From a virus: DNA of 64,000 nucleotides. This document shows, piece by piece, positions 26,781 to 34,895 of this stretch. The stretch covers positions 1 through 64,000 of IMG/VR virus record IMGVR_UViG_3300017963_000232. The stretch is one strand, 5' to 3'. Position 1 is the stretch's first letter; the number at the start of each line of letters is the position of its first letter. The notes beneath the pieces were generated by a model. It had not been told where the DNA came from. It ran no database searches and was given only the letters and a program-made list of their open reading frames with translations. The position numbers and the translations under genes were made by a program.

Positions 26781-29022
26781 AGGCTGTGGGTACGTCATCG
26801 CTTACGACCCAGAACGAGAAGGTAAAGACGAAACCTGCGTCATTTGCGGGGAACGCTATCGGGATGATCCCGACGACATCCTTCTACACGGCAAGTACGG
26901 AATCGCTCGTGAAGTACGCCCGACACAGGCGGATATGGCGCGAGAAATTGACGATCTCATTTACCGTGATGCCCGTGGGACCCTCTACGCTGAAGGGGGT
27001 ACGGGCATTGGCAAGTCATTCGCTTACCTGATCCCCGCCATCCTCGCCGGAAAACGTGTAGTCGTATCCACCGCAAAGAAAAGTTTGCAACACCAACTCG
27101 TGGAGAAAGACCTTCCACTCCTAGCCAGCAAAATGGGAAAGGACATCCAGTTCGGAGTGTACAAGGGAAAAGCGAACTACGGCTGCGTCAAGTGCGCGTC
27201 GAGCATCAAGACCAAAGTCGACCGGAACGAGTTCATCGACTGGGCAACCAAACTCATGATGCAACACGAAGCTGCCGATATCGCTAAATGGCCCGGGTCT
27301 CGACCGAAATGGTGGGACGATATTACCGTCGAAAACTGCCCTCAGAAAAGAGGGGGTTGTGAACACGCTGAGTACTGTAAGCCTCAACCTAAAGAGTGGG
27401 ACATTATTGTCGTCAACCACACGCTTATGGCTATCGATCTCCTAATGGGGACCCAACCTGGGTTCCTTATCGGGGACTACCCCATCGTAGTCATCGACGA
27501 GGCTCACAAGGCTCCAGAGATGTTCCGCTCCGCCGTAACTGAATCCATCACGTTGTGGAGTACGAGTACCCTGCTGAAGCGTTTCGAGAATGATGACGAG
27601 CTGCACGCAGAACTCTCAATGTACGGGCGCATATCAGAAAAAGAAGCACGTAAAGCATTTACGCAAATTCGAGACATCTTCAAGGATATGCACGAGCGCG
27701 CCTTCCGGGGAGCCTCCTCTCCTAAAGAGACGATACGACTCCGTAGCCTCCTGCCCTTCAAAGATTCGGCTACGAAACTTCAAGAAGAAGTGGGGGAACT
27801 GAAAAAGAGACTCGGGGACACTTCCAAGGGCCTTTACGCAGACATTGAAAACCATAATACCAGCACCCCCATCGAGAAGGCTCAGGCGGTACTGGGGAGA
27901 ATGGAAAAGCTCACGCGTAAGCTGCAAATGCTCCACGACATTGTCGGGAGTCTCCTAGATGAAATCGCAGTGGAAGAAGCCAGACAGAAACTCGATGAAG
28001 CCCCCAAAGAGGGGAACTGGATTATCATCGTGGACGACAAGGGAATCCACCGTAAACCCGTCCACATAGGAAATGTCTGTGGTAAGGCGCTGGCTAGCCG
28101 TCTAACACATCGGATCATCGTGTCGGCCACTCTGACCATCGGTGGAAACTTCGAATTCATGCGTAAAGAATTCGGAATCGACGACGCCATCGTCAAACTA
28201 GCGTCCACCGATAAGGAGCACTCTGTCGAAGCCGTCTACGCAAGCCCGTTCGACCTGAAGGACCAAGCGTTACTCTACACTCCCGCAACAATCCCCGTCC
28301 CAGCACATCCCAACACCGAACGGCGCCACGATTGGATAACGGCTATCACGCAGGAGATTGAACGACTAGTCCTCGCCTCACAAGGAGACGCCTTCGTGCT
28401 GTTCTCTGCTAAAGCGGACCTGAATGAAGTGCTAGCGGGCATAGACGAGCAGAACCTCCTATCCCACGGAATCAAGATCCACGCACACATCAACGACATA
28501 GACGCTCAAAAGTTAACTCAGGACTTCATGAAGACTCCCTCGAGTGTTCTCTTCGGATTGAAATCGTTCTGGGAAGGCGTAGACATCCCAGGAGACAAGC
28601 TGCGCCTCGTAGTAATCCCGAAACTACCCTTCCCCAACCCTAAAGACCCCGTCATAGAAGCGTTGTCTGAGTTAGCAAAAGTTAAAGGAGAGAACTCCTT
28701 CATTACCGTCTCCGTCCCCCAGATGCTCTTCGACCTTAAGCAAGCGGTAGGGCGTCTCATCCGCACCAAAACAGATAAAGGCGTTGTAGCTATCCTTGAT
28801 TCCAGAGTCTGGACCGGAACATCCAACCAACTCAAGCATGAAAGAACTCTCGCTGATATCCGGCGTATGCGCGCCTTCTTACGGGACAACCCTGACCAAC
28901 GAGCACGCTTCAAAGACGAAGGGTCTTACCGAGGATACGGTAAGCGTGCAGTAGACGCTACGGGCTTCCTTACGCGAACACCCTCCTTTACAAAGGCTGA
29001 AGCGTTTGTTAAGAAGTCTTAA
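26770..29022 (+). CDS. DinG-type DNA helicase (XPD-like, superfamily 2)
   Basis: A 750-residue protein. Residues 3-26 hold a CxxC...CxxC zinc ribbon (CKGC, CVIC). Walker A is EGGTGIGKS (75-83) and the Walker B box is VIDEAH (241-246). Cysteines at 139, 142, 190, 197 and 203 lie between these motifs, where DinG/XPD enzymes bind an iron-sulphur cluster. Motif VI is QAVGRLIRT near residue 658. It would unwind DNA 5' to 3', perhaps removing R-loops or protein blocks. It starts within the uracil-DNA glycosylase gene (ATGAAGTG, 26770). Confidence 0.88.
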   Translation: MKCKGCGYVIAYDPEREGKDETCVICGERYRDDPDDILLHGKYGIAREVRPTQADMAREIDDLIYRDARGTLYAEGGTGIGKSFAYLIPAILAGKRVVVSTAKKSLQHQLVEKDLPLLASKMGKDIQFGVYKGKANYGCVKCASSIKTKVDRNEFIDWATKLMMQHEAADIAKWPGSRPKWWDDITVENCPQKRGGCEHAEYCKPQPKEWDIIVVNHTLMAIDLLMGTQPGFLIGDYPIVVIDEAHKAPEMFRSAVTESITLWSTSTLLKRFENDDELHAELSMYGRISEKEARKAFTQIRDIFKDMHERAFRGASSPKETIRLRSLLPFKDSATKLQEEVGELKKRLGDTSKGLYADIENHNTSTPIEKAQAVLGRMEKLTRKLQMLHDIVGSLLDEIAVEEARQKLDEAPKEGNWIIIVDDKGIHRKPVHIGNVCGKALASRLTHRIIVSATLTIGGNFEFMRKEFGIDDAIVKLASTDKEHSVEAVYASPFDLKDQALLYTPATIPVPAHPNTERRHDWITAITQEIERLVLASQGDAFVLFSAKADLNEVLAGIDEQNLLSHGIKIHAHINDIDAQKLTQDFMKTPSSVLFGLKSFWEGVDIPGDKLRLVVIPKLPFPNPKDPVIEALSELAKVKGENSFITVSVPQMLFDLKQAVGRLIRTKTDKGVVAILDSRVWTGTSNQLKHERTLADIRRMRAFLRDNPDQRARFKDEGSYRGYGKRAVDATGFLTRTPSFTKAEAFVKKS

Positions 29023-29058
29023 AGGCCGCTTAACGACACCCTGAGTAAGGAGGACCCA

Positions 29059-29223
29059 ATGGCCCGAAAAGAAGGTAGCAAAGTAATCACGTGTCCGAAC
29101 CCAGCAAAAGGCAAGAAGCGCTGCGGCGCTACCTTGGTGGTGACGCCCGGACAGTGGAAGGTCTGCACACACTGCGGCTACAAGTTTCGCGCGACCAAGA
29201 AGCTCATCGAAGAGCAAAAATAG
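29059..29223 (+). CDS. Small zinc-ribbon protein
   Basis: A 54-residue gene, ATG at 29059 with AAGGAGGA 3-10 bases upstream, ending at the TAG at 29221-29223. It reads CPNPAKGKKRCG ... CTHCG, a zinc ribbon with a basic C-terminus. It sits between the DinG gene and a strong terminator. Possible DNA- or RNA-binding accessory of the helicase; no family recognised. Confidence 0.8.
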   Translation: MARKEGSKVITCPNPAKGKKRCGATLVVTPGQWKVCTHCGYKFRATKKLIEEQK

Positions 29224-29241
29224 CTACCACTACCCTCCTTG

Positions 29242-29292
29242 GCGGCTAGGTTGTTGATGACCGCCTCTCATCCAACCTAGCCGTTTCTTTTT
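29242..29292 (+). terminator. Strong intrinsic terminator
   Basis: CGGCTAGGTTG (29243-29253) pairs perfectly with CAACCTAGCCG (29273-29283), 11 bp, followed by TTTCTTTTT. It ends the UDG-DinG-zinc-ribbon transcript. Confidence 0.92.
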
Positions 29293-29300
29293 GCTCCCGC

Positions 29301-29329
29301 TTGACGGTAAACCCGGTAACCGGCATAAC
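29301..29329 (+). promoter_or_regulatory. Sigma-70-like promoter after the terminator
   Basis: TTGACG (29301-29306), 17-base spacer, CATAAC (29324-29329). Expected start of transcription is near 29336, which is the A of the next ATG, so the message may be leaderless. Confidence 0.52.
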
Positions 29330-29335
29330 GAGTCT

Positions 29336-29695
29336 ATGAGACGCATCGTTATCGGAATCGGCACTACTAGGCCGGATAAGCAGCCATGCATCGCATGTGG
29401 CTGCGCTGCGTATACAGGGCAAGAGCCTTACCCTAAGACACTCAGTAACCTGCTAGAACACGTACTGTGTTGGACAGCCACGACGCACGACGACGCTGAA
29501 ACCGCGATAAAAGCGGTAACGTGGCGACTAGTTGAAAAACTGTACTTGGTAAAGACCCTCACTTCCCCCGAACTCGAACACGTCAGAATCCTCCTGAAGC
29601 CCCGCTACCGTGACGTTGAGTTTCCCTGTGACACGCTCATCGTAAGAAGTCATTGGTTGATTTCTGCCTCCAACATGTTGTTAAATGACCTTTAG
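29336..29695 (+). CDS. Hypothetical protein, possibly leaderless
   Basis: A 119-residue protein starting at the ATG at 29336; an in-frame TTG at 29291 falls in the terminator T-run and is rejected. No ribosome site precedes the ATG, and a promoter at 29301-29329 would start transcription at about this base. The protein has Cys-x2-Cys-x-Cys (CIACGC) near residue 18 and a basic helical part (LEHVRILLKPRYRDVEF). Family not recognised. Confidence 0.66.
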   Translation: MRRIVIGIGTTRPDKQPCIACGCAAYTGQEPYPKTLSNLLEHVLCWTATTHDDAETAIKAVTWRLVEKLYLVKTLTSPELEHVRILLKPRYRDVEFPCDTLIVRSHWLISASNMLLNDL

Positions 29696-29709
29696 GGAGG
29701 AGAACCGCC

Positions 29710-29940
29710 ATGAACGATGTCGCGTCAGAGCATCTGCGCCCTCACTGTGAGACCTGGATTTGCGGAAAGTGCCGCAAAGAAATACAGAAGGGCGACCGGG
29801 TAATGCAAGTGTTCATAGCCCTAGGAAAAGGGCGTAATCCTACGAACGTGATGGAGATGGGGATGGAGCTCGCTCCTGAATGGGAGCTAGTACACGTCAA
29901 CTGCAACGATCCCACTCTCGTCAAAGGGCTTAAAACTTGA
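29710..29940 (+). CDS. Small zinc-binding-like protein
   Basis: A 76-residue protein with good ribosome site (GGAGGAG). It contains HCETWICGKCRKEI, then VNCNDP, cysteines and histidine fitting a small zinc site. Its stop overlaps the next gene's TTG start (TTGA). Function unknown. Confidence 0.76.
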   Translation: MNDVASEHLRPHCETWICGKCRKEIQKGDRVMQVFIALGKGRNPTNVMEMGMELAPEWELVHVNCNDPTLVKGLKT

Positions 29941-30380
29941 AACCCAAACCGACAGGCATCGTTGATCCTTTCAACGAACCTAAACCGAAGGCTGACCTCC
30001 CGTCACCGTACGACGACCCTTACGGTACTGCGGATGAGGAAAAGTTTCTCCGACGTCCTGCGACATTAGACCTTGATGGGGACAGTTACGTCGTACGATT
30101 CGAAGGAGGTATAACTCCCGACAAGGCTACTGAGGCACTAGTACGACTACTTTACGACGTAAATTCCGAAGCACACATGCACTTGGAAGTTCATGGCATC
30201 GTCGTAGGGCGCGAAGAAGAAGAGAGCTTGATACTGAAAACTCCGTACGGAACCGTCAGTGTTTACCGCGATGGGGACGACGAGAGCTTGGTCTTCCGAC
30301 GTATCGGATTTGCCCTTTGGAGCCTCCCGAATAAGAGGGTCCTAGACAAGCATCAGGTCAAAATCATCAAGAGAGGGTAA
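29937..30380 (+). CDS. Hypothetical protein, TTG start
   Basis: A 147-residue protein beginning at the TTG at 29937, which overlaps the upstream stop; no ATG occurs earlier in frame. It is Pro- and Asp-rich at the start (PSPYDDPYGTADEEKF) and then alternates strands (VVRFEGGITP, LILKTPYGTVSVYRDGD). Length and coupling to neighbours suggest a real gene; family not known. Confidence 0.7.
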   Translation: MKPKPTGIVDPFNEPKPKADLPSPYDDPYGTADEEKFLRRPATLDLDGDSYVVRFEGGITPDKATEALVRLLYDVNSEAHMHLEVHGIVVGREEEESLILKTPYGTVSVYRDGDDESLVFRRIGFALWSLPNKRVLDKHQVKIIKRG

Positions 30381-30382
30381 CC

Positions 30383-30637
30383 ATGCCAGCAAACAAAAAA
30401 CCCTGTGGTACGTGTAAATTCATGTGGCCTCTGCAAAAGGGAATGCGAGGAGGGAAGACCTCCTCTCTTACTCGAGGTCACTGTTTAAAGCGTAGCGTCT
30501 TCCCGAAGAACCGTCCAGGCAACCACGTATACCCCCCGGGAGCCATCGTGAAAGATACGCCCAACAACACCATCCAACCTTACATTGTACGGACGGATGA
30601 GGTTGTTGAACACTGCACCACTCACGAGGAGCGGTAA
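30383..30637 (+). CDS. Small cysteine-containing protein
   Basis: An 84-residue protein with ribosome site (GAGAGGG) and a 2-base gap from the previous stop. Cysteines in PCGTCK (8-13), GHCLKR (32-37) and EHCTTH (near 78) suggest a zinc site. Basic N-terminal half. Function unknown. Confidence 0.74.
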   Translation: MPANKKPCGTCKFMWPLQKGMRGGKTSSLTRGHCLKRSVFPKNRPGNHVYPPGAIVKDTPNNTIQPYIVRTDEVVEHCTTHEER

Positions 30638-30638
30638 G

Positions 30639-30989
30639 ATGAATGATCGAACCATCACGATTCCTGACGGAGAAGGCAACATGGTAGCAGTAGAAGCTAC
30701 CGACGTACGACAAACAAACTCACAAGCAGCAGAGAAGGGTTTGAAGAATGCTCGCGCAGATGATTTCTTCATCCGCATCGGACACTGTACAGAAGCCCTC
30801 CACAAATTCCTCAAGGCCTACATCGTAGACTACGGTTTGACGCAAGAAGAAGCCATCGCCGCCGTCTACCTGATGAACATTAACAACCGAGAGTTCGCCC
30901 CTGACGGTACCGAAAACTGGGGAGAATACTACGACGGCGTCTGTAAGCACGTGTGGGACTGGTTCCAGAAGCACAAAGAAGAAGCTTAA
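30639..30989 (+). CDS. Hypothetical helical protein
   Basis: A 116-residue protein starting at the ATG at 30639 (GAGGAG 8 bases upstream); an earlier in-frame start at 30585 would overlap the previous gene. The body is helical (TEALHKFLKAYIVDYGLTQE, AAVYLMNINNREF, HVWDWFQKHKEEA). It resembles no family I know. Last gene before the 31.0 kb promoter. Confidence 0.74.
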   Translation: MNDRTITIPDGEGNMVAVEATDVRQTNSQAAEKGLKNARADDFFIRIGHCTEALHKFLKAYIVDYGLTQEEAIAAVYLMNINNREFAPDGTENWGEYYDGVCKHVWDWFQKHKEEA

Positions 30990-31006
30990 GCTGGTAAAAG
31001 CTCTAG

Positions 31007-31035
31007 TAGACACTCTTTCTCTTCCTCCCTACAAT
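31007..31035 (+). promoter_or_regulatory. Good sigma-70-like promoter
   Basis: TAGACA (31007-31012), 17-base spacer, TACAAT (31030-31035): 5/6 matches to each consensus hexamer. It precedes the secreted transglycosylase-like gene and, beyond it, the structured RNA region. Confidence 0.68.
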
Positions 31036-31097
31036 TAAGTAATCACTGAAAATCGGCTGTGGGGGTTGGTTACGAATGCCGATCAAGGAGGTCTTGT

Positions 31098-31985
31098 ATG
31101 CGAGTCCCAATTTCTTTAATGGTCATCACGTGCCTGCTAGTGCTCTTTTTTGGAATCTTTGCAGCACAACCGAGTAACTCGGAACCGGCTATACTAGAGA
31201 CCTACCCGCCGGTCTGTGACGCCACCGACGTTTACGCGGACGCGCTCCCGCAAACACTATTCAATGTGGAAGAGATCCCCGCCGAGAAACCAGAAGTCCT
31301 GTTTCCCAAAGATGACGACGTCAAACTCATCGGAAGGCTGACGCGCGGCGTAAAGAAAATCGCCAAGAAGAAGGGTGGCGGTAACTGGTGGTACTGTGGG
31401 CGCATAGTGCAACCTGAGAAGGAAGATGACTTAGCCTTGGAGTGGGCGTACCGTATCGCCTACCTGGCGTGGGAGTACACAGACCGAGGGAGTGATAACG
31501 GTATCACCATCAACCCCTGGGGTATCTTCGGGGTTATCTCTAACGAGACAGGGTTCGATAAGTGCGCACTCGGTCCGTGGCCCAGGAAATGGGCGTACGC
31601 CAACGGTACCATGAAGCAACGTGGCCGTTGCCTGTCCCACACCTATGCTGACATCAAGAAGACCATGACACACCCTCGGGGCATAGAGCGCTGGAAGACA
31701 GCCGGTATCGACGCAGCGCCCCTCCACCAGCTGTGGAGGTGTAATGAAAAAGGGATGTGTAAGCCGAAATTCAACAGTCGTGACCCCCTCCCGCCCATCA
31801 CGCTAGATGAAGTCTTCTCCCTCGGTAAAGGATTCGAGTACGGCGTGAGGAAGATGAAGAAGGACTCCATAGACTTCAAGACTGACCGCCCATGGATGTA
31901 CTGGCCAGGATACCGGTCCGAGAGATACGACAAGAAGGTCGTCCGCTGGGCTCGCATGGGAGGAGCCACAGAGGAAGAGATCTGA
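31098..31985 (+). CDS. Secreted transglycosylase-like (SLT-fold) protein
   Basis: A 295-residue protein starting at the ATG at 31098 with AAGGAGG upstream; an in-frame ATG 39 bases earlier lacks a ribosome site. Residues 5-25 form a membrane or signal segment (ISLMVITCLLVLFFGIFAA). Residues 135-155 (INPWGIFGVISNETGFDKC) fit the start of a lysozyme-like SLT domain, with E150 the likely catalytic acid. Cysteines pair in number, fitting export. It may cut peptidoglycan from the periplasm, as a lysis or DNA-entry function. The SLT call is by pattern only. Confidence 0.62.
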   Translation: MRVPISLMVITCLLVLFFGIFAAQPSNSEPAILETYPPVCDATDVYADALPQTLFNVEEIPAEKPEVLFPKDDDVKLIGRLTRGVKKIAKKKGGGNWWYCGRIVQPEKEDDLALEWAYRIAYLAWEYTDRGSDNGITINPWGIFGVISNETGFDKCALGPWPRKWAYANGTMKQRGRCLSHTYADIKKTMTHPRGIERWKTAGIDAAPLHQLWRCNEKGMCKPKFNSRDPLPPITLDEVFSLGKGFEYGVRKMKKDSIDFKTDRPWMYWPGYRSERYDKKVVRWARMGGATEEEI

Positions 31986-32713
31986 CACACTAGGCCGCAT
32001 ATATGCGAATTCTCCCTGTTACAGGGAGGGCCTTTCGCAGCCCCCTTCGGGGGCTCGAGGGACTGAGCTCGTAACGCGTTTCCACCGTTCTGATGATGAA
32101 GCGCGCTAAAGACCCGAGAGTGACAGCTAGTGCGTATTTACCGGAGGGGACCCTAACCACTGGGCACTTTTTCACGACCAGCGTGAATCACGGAGATACT
32201 CTGTGGGCCTTCTCGCGAGCTCCGAGCAGCTCGCGTAGGTCAAGTACTGTCCGCCGGACCAGGTCCGGGCGGCCAGGAATCCAGCCAGCAGGGAGGACCC
32301 CTCTCCTCACTGGGATCAATCAATGCAAATGAGAGAAGTCTCAGCTACTGAGACAGGGTCTCTTCTCGCTTCGCGAGAGAAGACCATGGAAGCTCAGCTC
32401 GAGCTCGCCACCGACGGGCCCGAGGCGGAGCTGCAGGTGAAGAGCGATCACAAACAAACTAGCCAGTGAGAAATCTATCAAGTTGCTTGGATGCGTTTAC
32501 TAGGCGCAATTCCGAGGTACTCGGAAACGACGCGGCGCCGAGAGAGACTCGGCAGCACGCGTCGCCGGTGGTGGCCGCGGCTATCACTGAAACTTGTCCT
32601 GGAGCAGCTCAGCTCGAGCAGGCGAACGTGGCGACACAGCAAGCAACGCTTTTCCCTTCAAAGAAGGCTTAAACTCTGTTAACGTGGCTTAAGCTTTTAG
32701 AGGAGTACAATCC
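31986..32713 (+). ncRNA. Giant structured non-coding RNA candidate (GOLLD/ROOL-like in character)
   Basis: About 0.7 kb with no convincing coding frame but dense perfect hairpins on one strand: 31996-32007, 32012-32028 (CTCCCTG/CAGGGAG) enclosed by 31992-31996/32029-32033, 32040-32054 (C-rich stem with TTC loop), 32171-32187, 32189-32205, 32214-32235 (8 bp), 32251-32272, 32338-32354, 32357-32385, 32510-32526 (7 bp), 32528-32564 (two stacked helices CGACGCG and GCCGAG), 32655-32667. It ends with GCTTAA/TTAAGC (32667-32694) followed by TTTT. Small loops, repeated purine-rich linkers and size fit the phage-borne giant ornate RNAs. Class is not assignable by eye. Strand is inferred from the flanking plus-strand genes. 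Confidence 0.68.
32667..32698 (+). terminator. Possible 3' end hairpin of the structured RNA
   Basis: GCTTAA (32667-32672) pairs with TTAAGC (32689-32694), followed by TTTT. The stem is A/T-rich and short, so this is a weak terminator or processing site. Confidence 0.4.
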
Positions 32714-33043
32714 ATGGACGACGCAGACATCAAGTTCGGAAATCGTGAGGCACTCGTAGGGTACGTAGAGACGGATTCCGGAGGCATCGTCATCGCAGAC
32801 GGTGTGTGGGGGGACGAGTTCCCTACTGTCTCCCAAGACCGCGTACACCTGAATCTCAATCTCGAAAAAGGACGCATACCCGTGTTCGGATTCTCTAAAG
32901 GCGGCAAACGCTACCTCTTACTGTCCCTCGACGACACTGAGGCTATCCCAGCCATCGAGGGAATTGTAGACGTGACGGACCTTCCTAAAGAGGAAAAAGG
33001 CAATGCGGATGCGGATCGTAGGGATCACCGGGAAGCAGAATAG
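32714..33043 (+). CDS. Hypothetical protein upstream of dNMP kinase
   Basis: A 109-residue protein with ribosome site AGAGGAG. Beta-rich centre (REALVGYVETDSGGIVIADG, KRYLLLSLDDTEAIP), charged C-terminus. It overlaps the dNMP kinase start by 41 bases. The C-terminal charged tail is where the overlap lies. Function unknown. Confidence 0.72.
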   Translation: MDDADIKFGNREALVGYVETDSGGIVIADGVWGDEFPTVSQDRVHLNLNLEKGRIPVFGFSKGGKRYLLLSLDDTEAIPAIEGIVDVTDLPKEEKGNADADRRDHREAE

Positions 33044-33602
33044 TGGTAAGGACACGCTGGCAAGCGCGTTCATCGAAAATGACTTTTTGAAGATGGCGTT
33101 TGCCGACCCGCTGAAAGACGTCATTCACCGGATGTTCAACATCCCCAAGACGGTGTTGTGGGGTCCTAGCGAAAACCGGGATACGCACACACGGATGATC
33201 CTTCAGACTCTGGGGACAGATTACGCACGAGGTATCGACCCTGAAGTCTGGATCAAACGGACTACGGAGAGGATCCGAGAAGTAGCTACTCGACGACGAG
33301 ATCCTCTCGAGCGATGCGTCGTCCCTTTAGGGGACAAAGAGCTACGCATAGTGGTTCCGGACGTCCGGTTCTCGAACGAAGCGGAAGCCCTCAGAAACTT
33401 CGCCCCTGACGCCGTACTGATTCGAGTCCACCGACCAGACTCCGAAGAAGGAAAAGCAGTGGAGACCTGCACGCACATTTCAGAAACGGAAATGGACACC
33501 ATCCCTTCTGAGATGTACAAGTACGACTTGCAGAACGTAGGGACACTCGAAGAGTTTCAGACCGCTGCACGAGATGTAGTGCGTAAGGTACTCGCGTCAT
33601 GA
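33003..33602 (+). CDS. Deoxynucleoside monophosphate kinase
   Basis: A 199-residue P-loop kinase. Walker A lies at residues 7-17 (GITGKQNSGKD), followed by the nucleotide-monophosphate-binding region (FADPLKDVIHRMF, 34-46; RMILQTLGTDYARG, about 65-78) and a lid-like segment (VVPDVRFSNEAEAL). This matches T4 gp1-type dNMP kinases found in many large phages, which phosphorylate dNMPs to supply DNA synthesis. Its stop overlaps the next gene (TCATGA). Length normal. Confidence 0.85.
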   Translation: MRMRIVGITGKQNSGKDTLASAFIENDFLKMAFADPLKDVIHRMFNIPKTVLWGPSENRDTHTRMILQTLGTDYARGIDPEVWIKRTTERIREVATRRRDPLERCVVPLGDKELRIVVPDVRFSNEAEALRNFAPDAVLIRVHRPDSEEGKAVETCTHISETEMDTIPSEMYKYDLQNVGTLEEFQTAARDVVRKVLAS

Positions 33603-34144
33603 CAGATGAACGCTACGTAACGCTTGACGCCCTCCTCCCCCGTGACCCCGATCCCGGAGAAATCTTCGAGATGCCAGAGGGGCAGGTGGGGGGAGCCTCG
33701 ACCATGAATTTCGTCTACGCCGGGGGGAACTGTGTCGGACATACGGCGCAGTTCGCTAGAGTCGCCAACGTAAGCGGCTGTTCTTTTTTGGGTCGGACAG
33801 TTACGTCCCACCCCTTAGTACGCGGCATGCAAGTCCGCGTCCTCAGCGAACAGTTCACTTTCAAGTCCTTGATGTTCGTGGAGTACTTCGGCTGGCTAGT
33901 CCACACATACAATCCAAAACCTCAAGTTTTACTTGACGCAAAATTTAAGGTTTTACACGCAATACCAATGAGGAAACCGGATAGCACCCTATACACGTAT
34001 GACCGCGTGTGTCTGGAAAAATACAAGGAGGAGACTGATGCAAGGACCGCCAATGGGAATGCCGCCGGGACTCACACCCCAGATGCTTCAACAGATGCAG
34101 CGGCAGATGCAAGAGCAGCAACAACAACACCAGCAGCAAAGTGA
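33599..34144 (+). CDS. Hypothetical protein with Ala/Thr-rich tail
   Basis: A 181-residue protein whose ATG overlaps the kinase stop. The body is beta-rich (VYAGGNCVGHTAQFARVANV, GMQVRVLSEQFTFKSLMFVE). The last ~35 residues are Ala/Thr/Asp-rich and overlap the next gene by 107 bases. The overlap is long, so either the tail is real and disordered or the effective C-terminus is shorter. Function unknown. Confidence 0.68.
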   Translation: MTDERYVTLDALLPRDPDPGEIFEMPEGQVGGASTMNFVYAGGNCVGHTAQFARVANVSGCSFLGRTVTSHPLVRGMQVRVLSEQFTFKSLMFVEYFGWLVHTYNPKPQVLLDAKFKVLHAIPMRKPDSTLYTYDRVCLEKYKEETDARTANGNAAGTHTPDASTDAAADARAATTTPAAK

Positions 34145-34895
34145 AGAGAAGAAAGTACAGAACCGTGCACAGGCCAAGGAACAAGCAAACCCTCTCCCGA
34201 GCGGGCGTGACGGACTGAAGAGCCTACGCGCTTTAGCAGAGTGTCCGATCCCTGATGAAGCCGCCAACGTCAAGAACCTACTCGACAAGATGCTCAAGCT
34301 CGAACTCGACAACGTTGACGAGCAGATGCAAATCGTCGGAGAGGGTATCGCCTCCGTCATCATGGCGGATACGTACTGTGCAAAATACAAGACCAAGCGA
34401 CCCGTGGTGCGCTTCGAAGACGACGAGGAGATCCAGGAGCACCACAAAAACTTCCACGAGCTCGGAGAGAAGCTTCAGGCCCTCCAAATGGAACTCACGG
34501 AAGTAGCGCAAGCGGTACAAGAGGCCAAGAAAGGTCGCTGGGAAACCTCCGTCAAGAAATTCGGTCTAGCACCTGAGAAGTTCACATACGAGCTGGACGA
34601 GGAAGAAGGTGTTATCTACCTGGTGGACCTGAAGTGTAACGAGTGCTCAGGGCGTACTCGGGTGCGGAAAGCTCGCCAAGAAGTAGCTGACCGTCTCGTT
34701 GAGTTCGAGCGGGATGCTAAGAAGGAGAAGAATGATGACAGAACAGGAGAGGGAGACGCTGCATCTACAGCACCGGAAGGACATGCTGAAGAGCGCGGAG
34801 AAGTCAGCGGTTCAAAGCAAGAAGTTCCTGGCGTGGCTGATCAGCCAGATACTCCTAGCGACGATGGCGATAACGGCGCTGCTGAAACAGACTAG
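34038..34895 (+). CDS. Hypothetical coiled-coil protein with zinc-like cysteines
   Basis: A 285-residue protein starting at the ATG at 34038 (AAGGAGGAG upstream). Starts PPMGMPPGLTPQM then a Gln-rich stretch (QEQQQQHQQQSEE), coiled-coil helices (LLDKMLKLELDNVDEQM), and a C-terminal acidic Gly/Asp tail. CNEC (about residue 201) could hold zinc with nearby Cys. Its C-terminal 164 bases overlap the holin-like gene out of frame. Family not recognised. Confidence 0.7.
   Translation: MQGPPMGMPPGLTPQMLQQMQRQMQEQQQQHQQQSEEKKVQNRAQAKEQANPLPSGRDGLKSLRALAECPIPDEAANVKNLLDKMLKLELDNVDEQMQIVGEGIASVIMADTYCAKYKTKRPVVRFEDDEEIQEHHKNFHELGEKLQALQMELTEVAQAVQEAKKGRWETSVKKFGLAPEKFTYELDEEEGVIYLVDLKCNECSGRTRVRKARQEVADRLVEFERDAKKEKNDDRTGEGDAASTAPEGHAEERGEVSGSKQEVPGVADQPDTPSDDGDNGAAETD

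Noticed and set aside
32093-32682. Short frames inside the structured region (79, 68 and 63 residues)
   Set aside because: Low-quality composition, no good ribosome sites, and they cut across the hairpins. The region is better explained as RNA.
31986-32713. Group I or II intron, RNase P, tmRNA or tRNA
   Set aside because: No group II domain V, no group I core pattern, no T-loop consensus and no interrupted flanking gene. Class left open.
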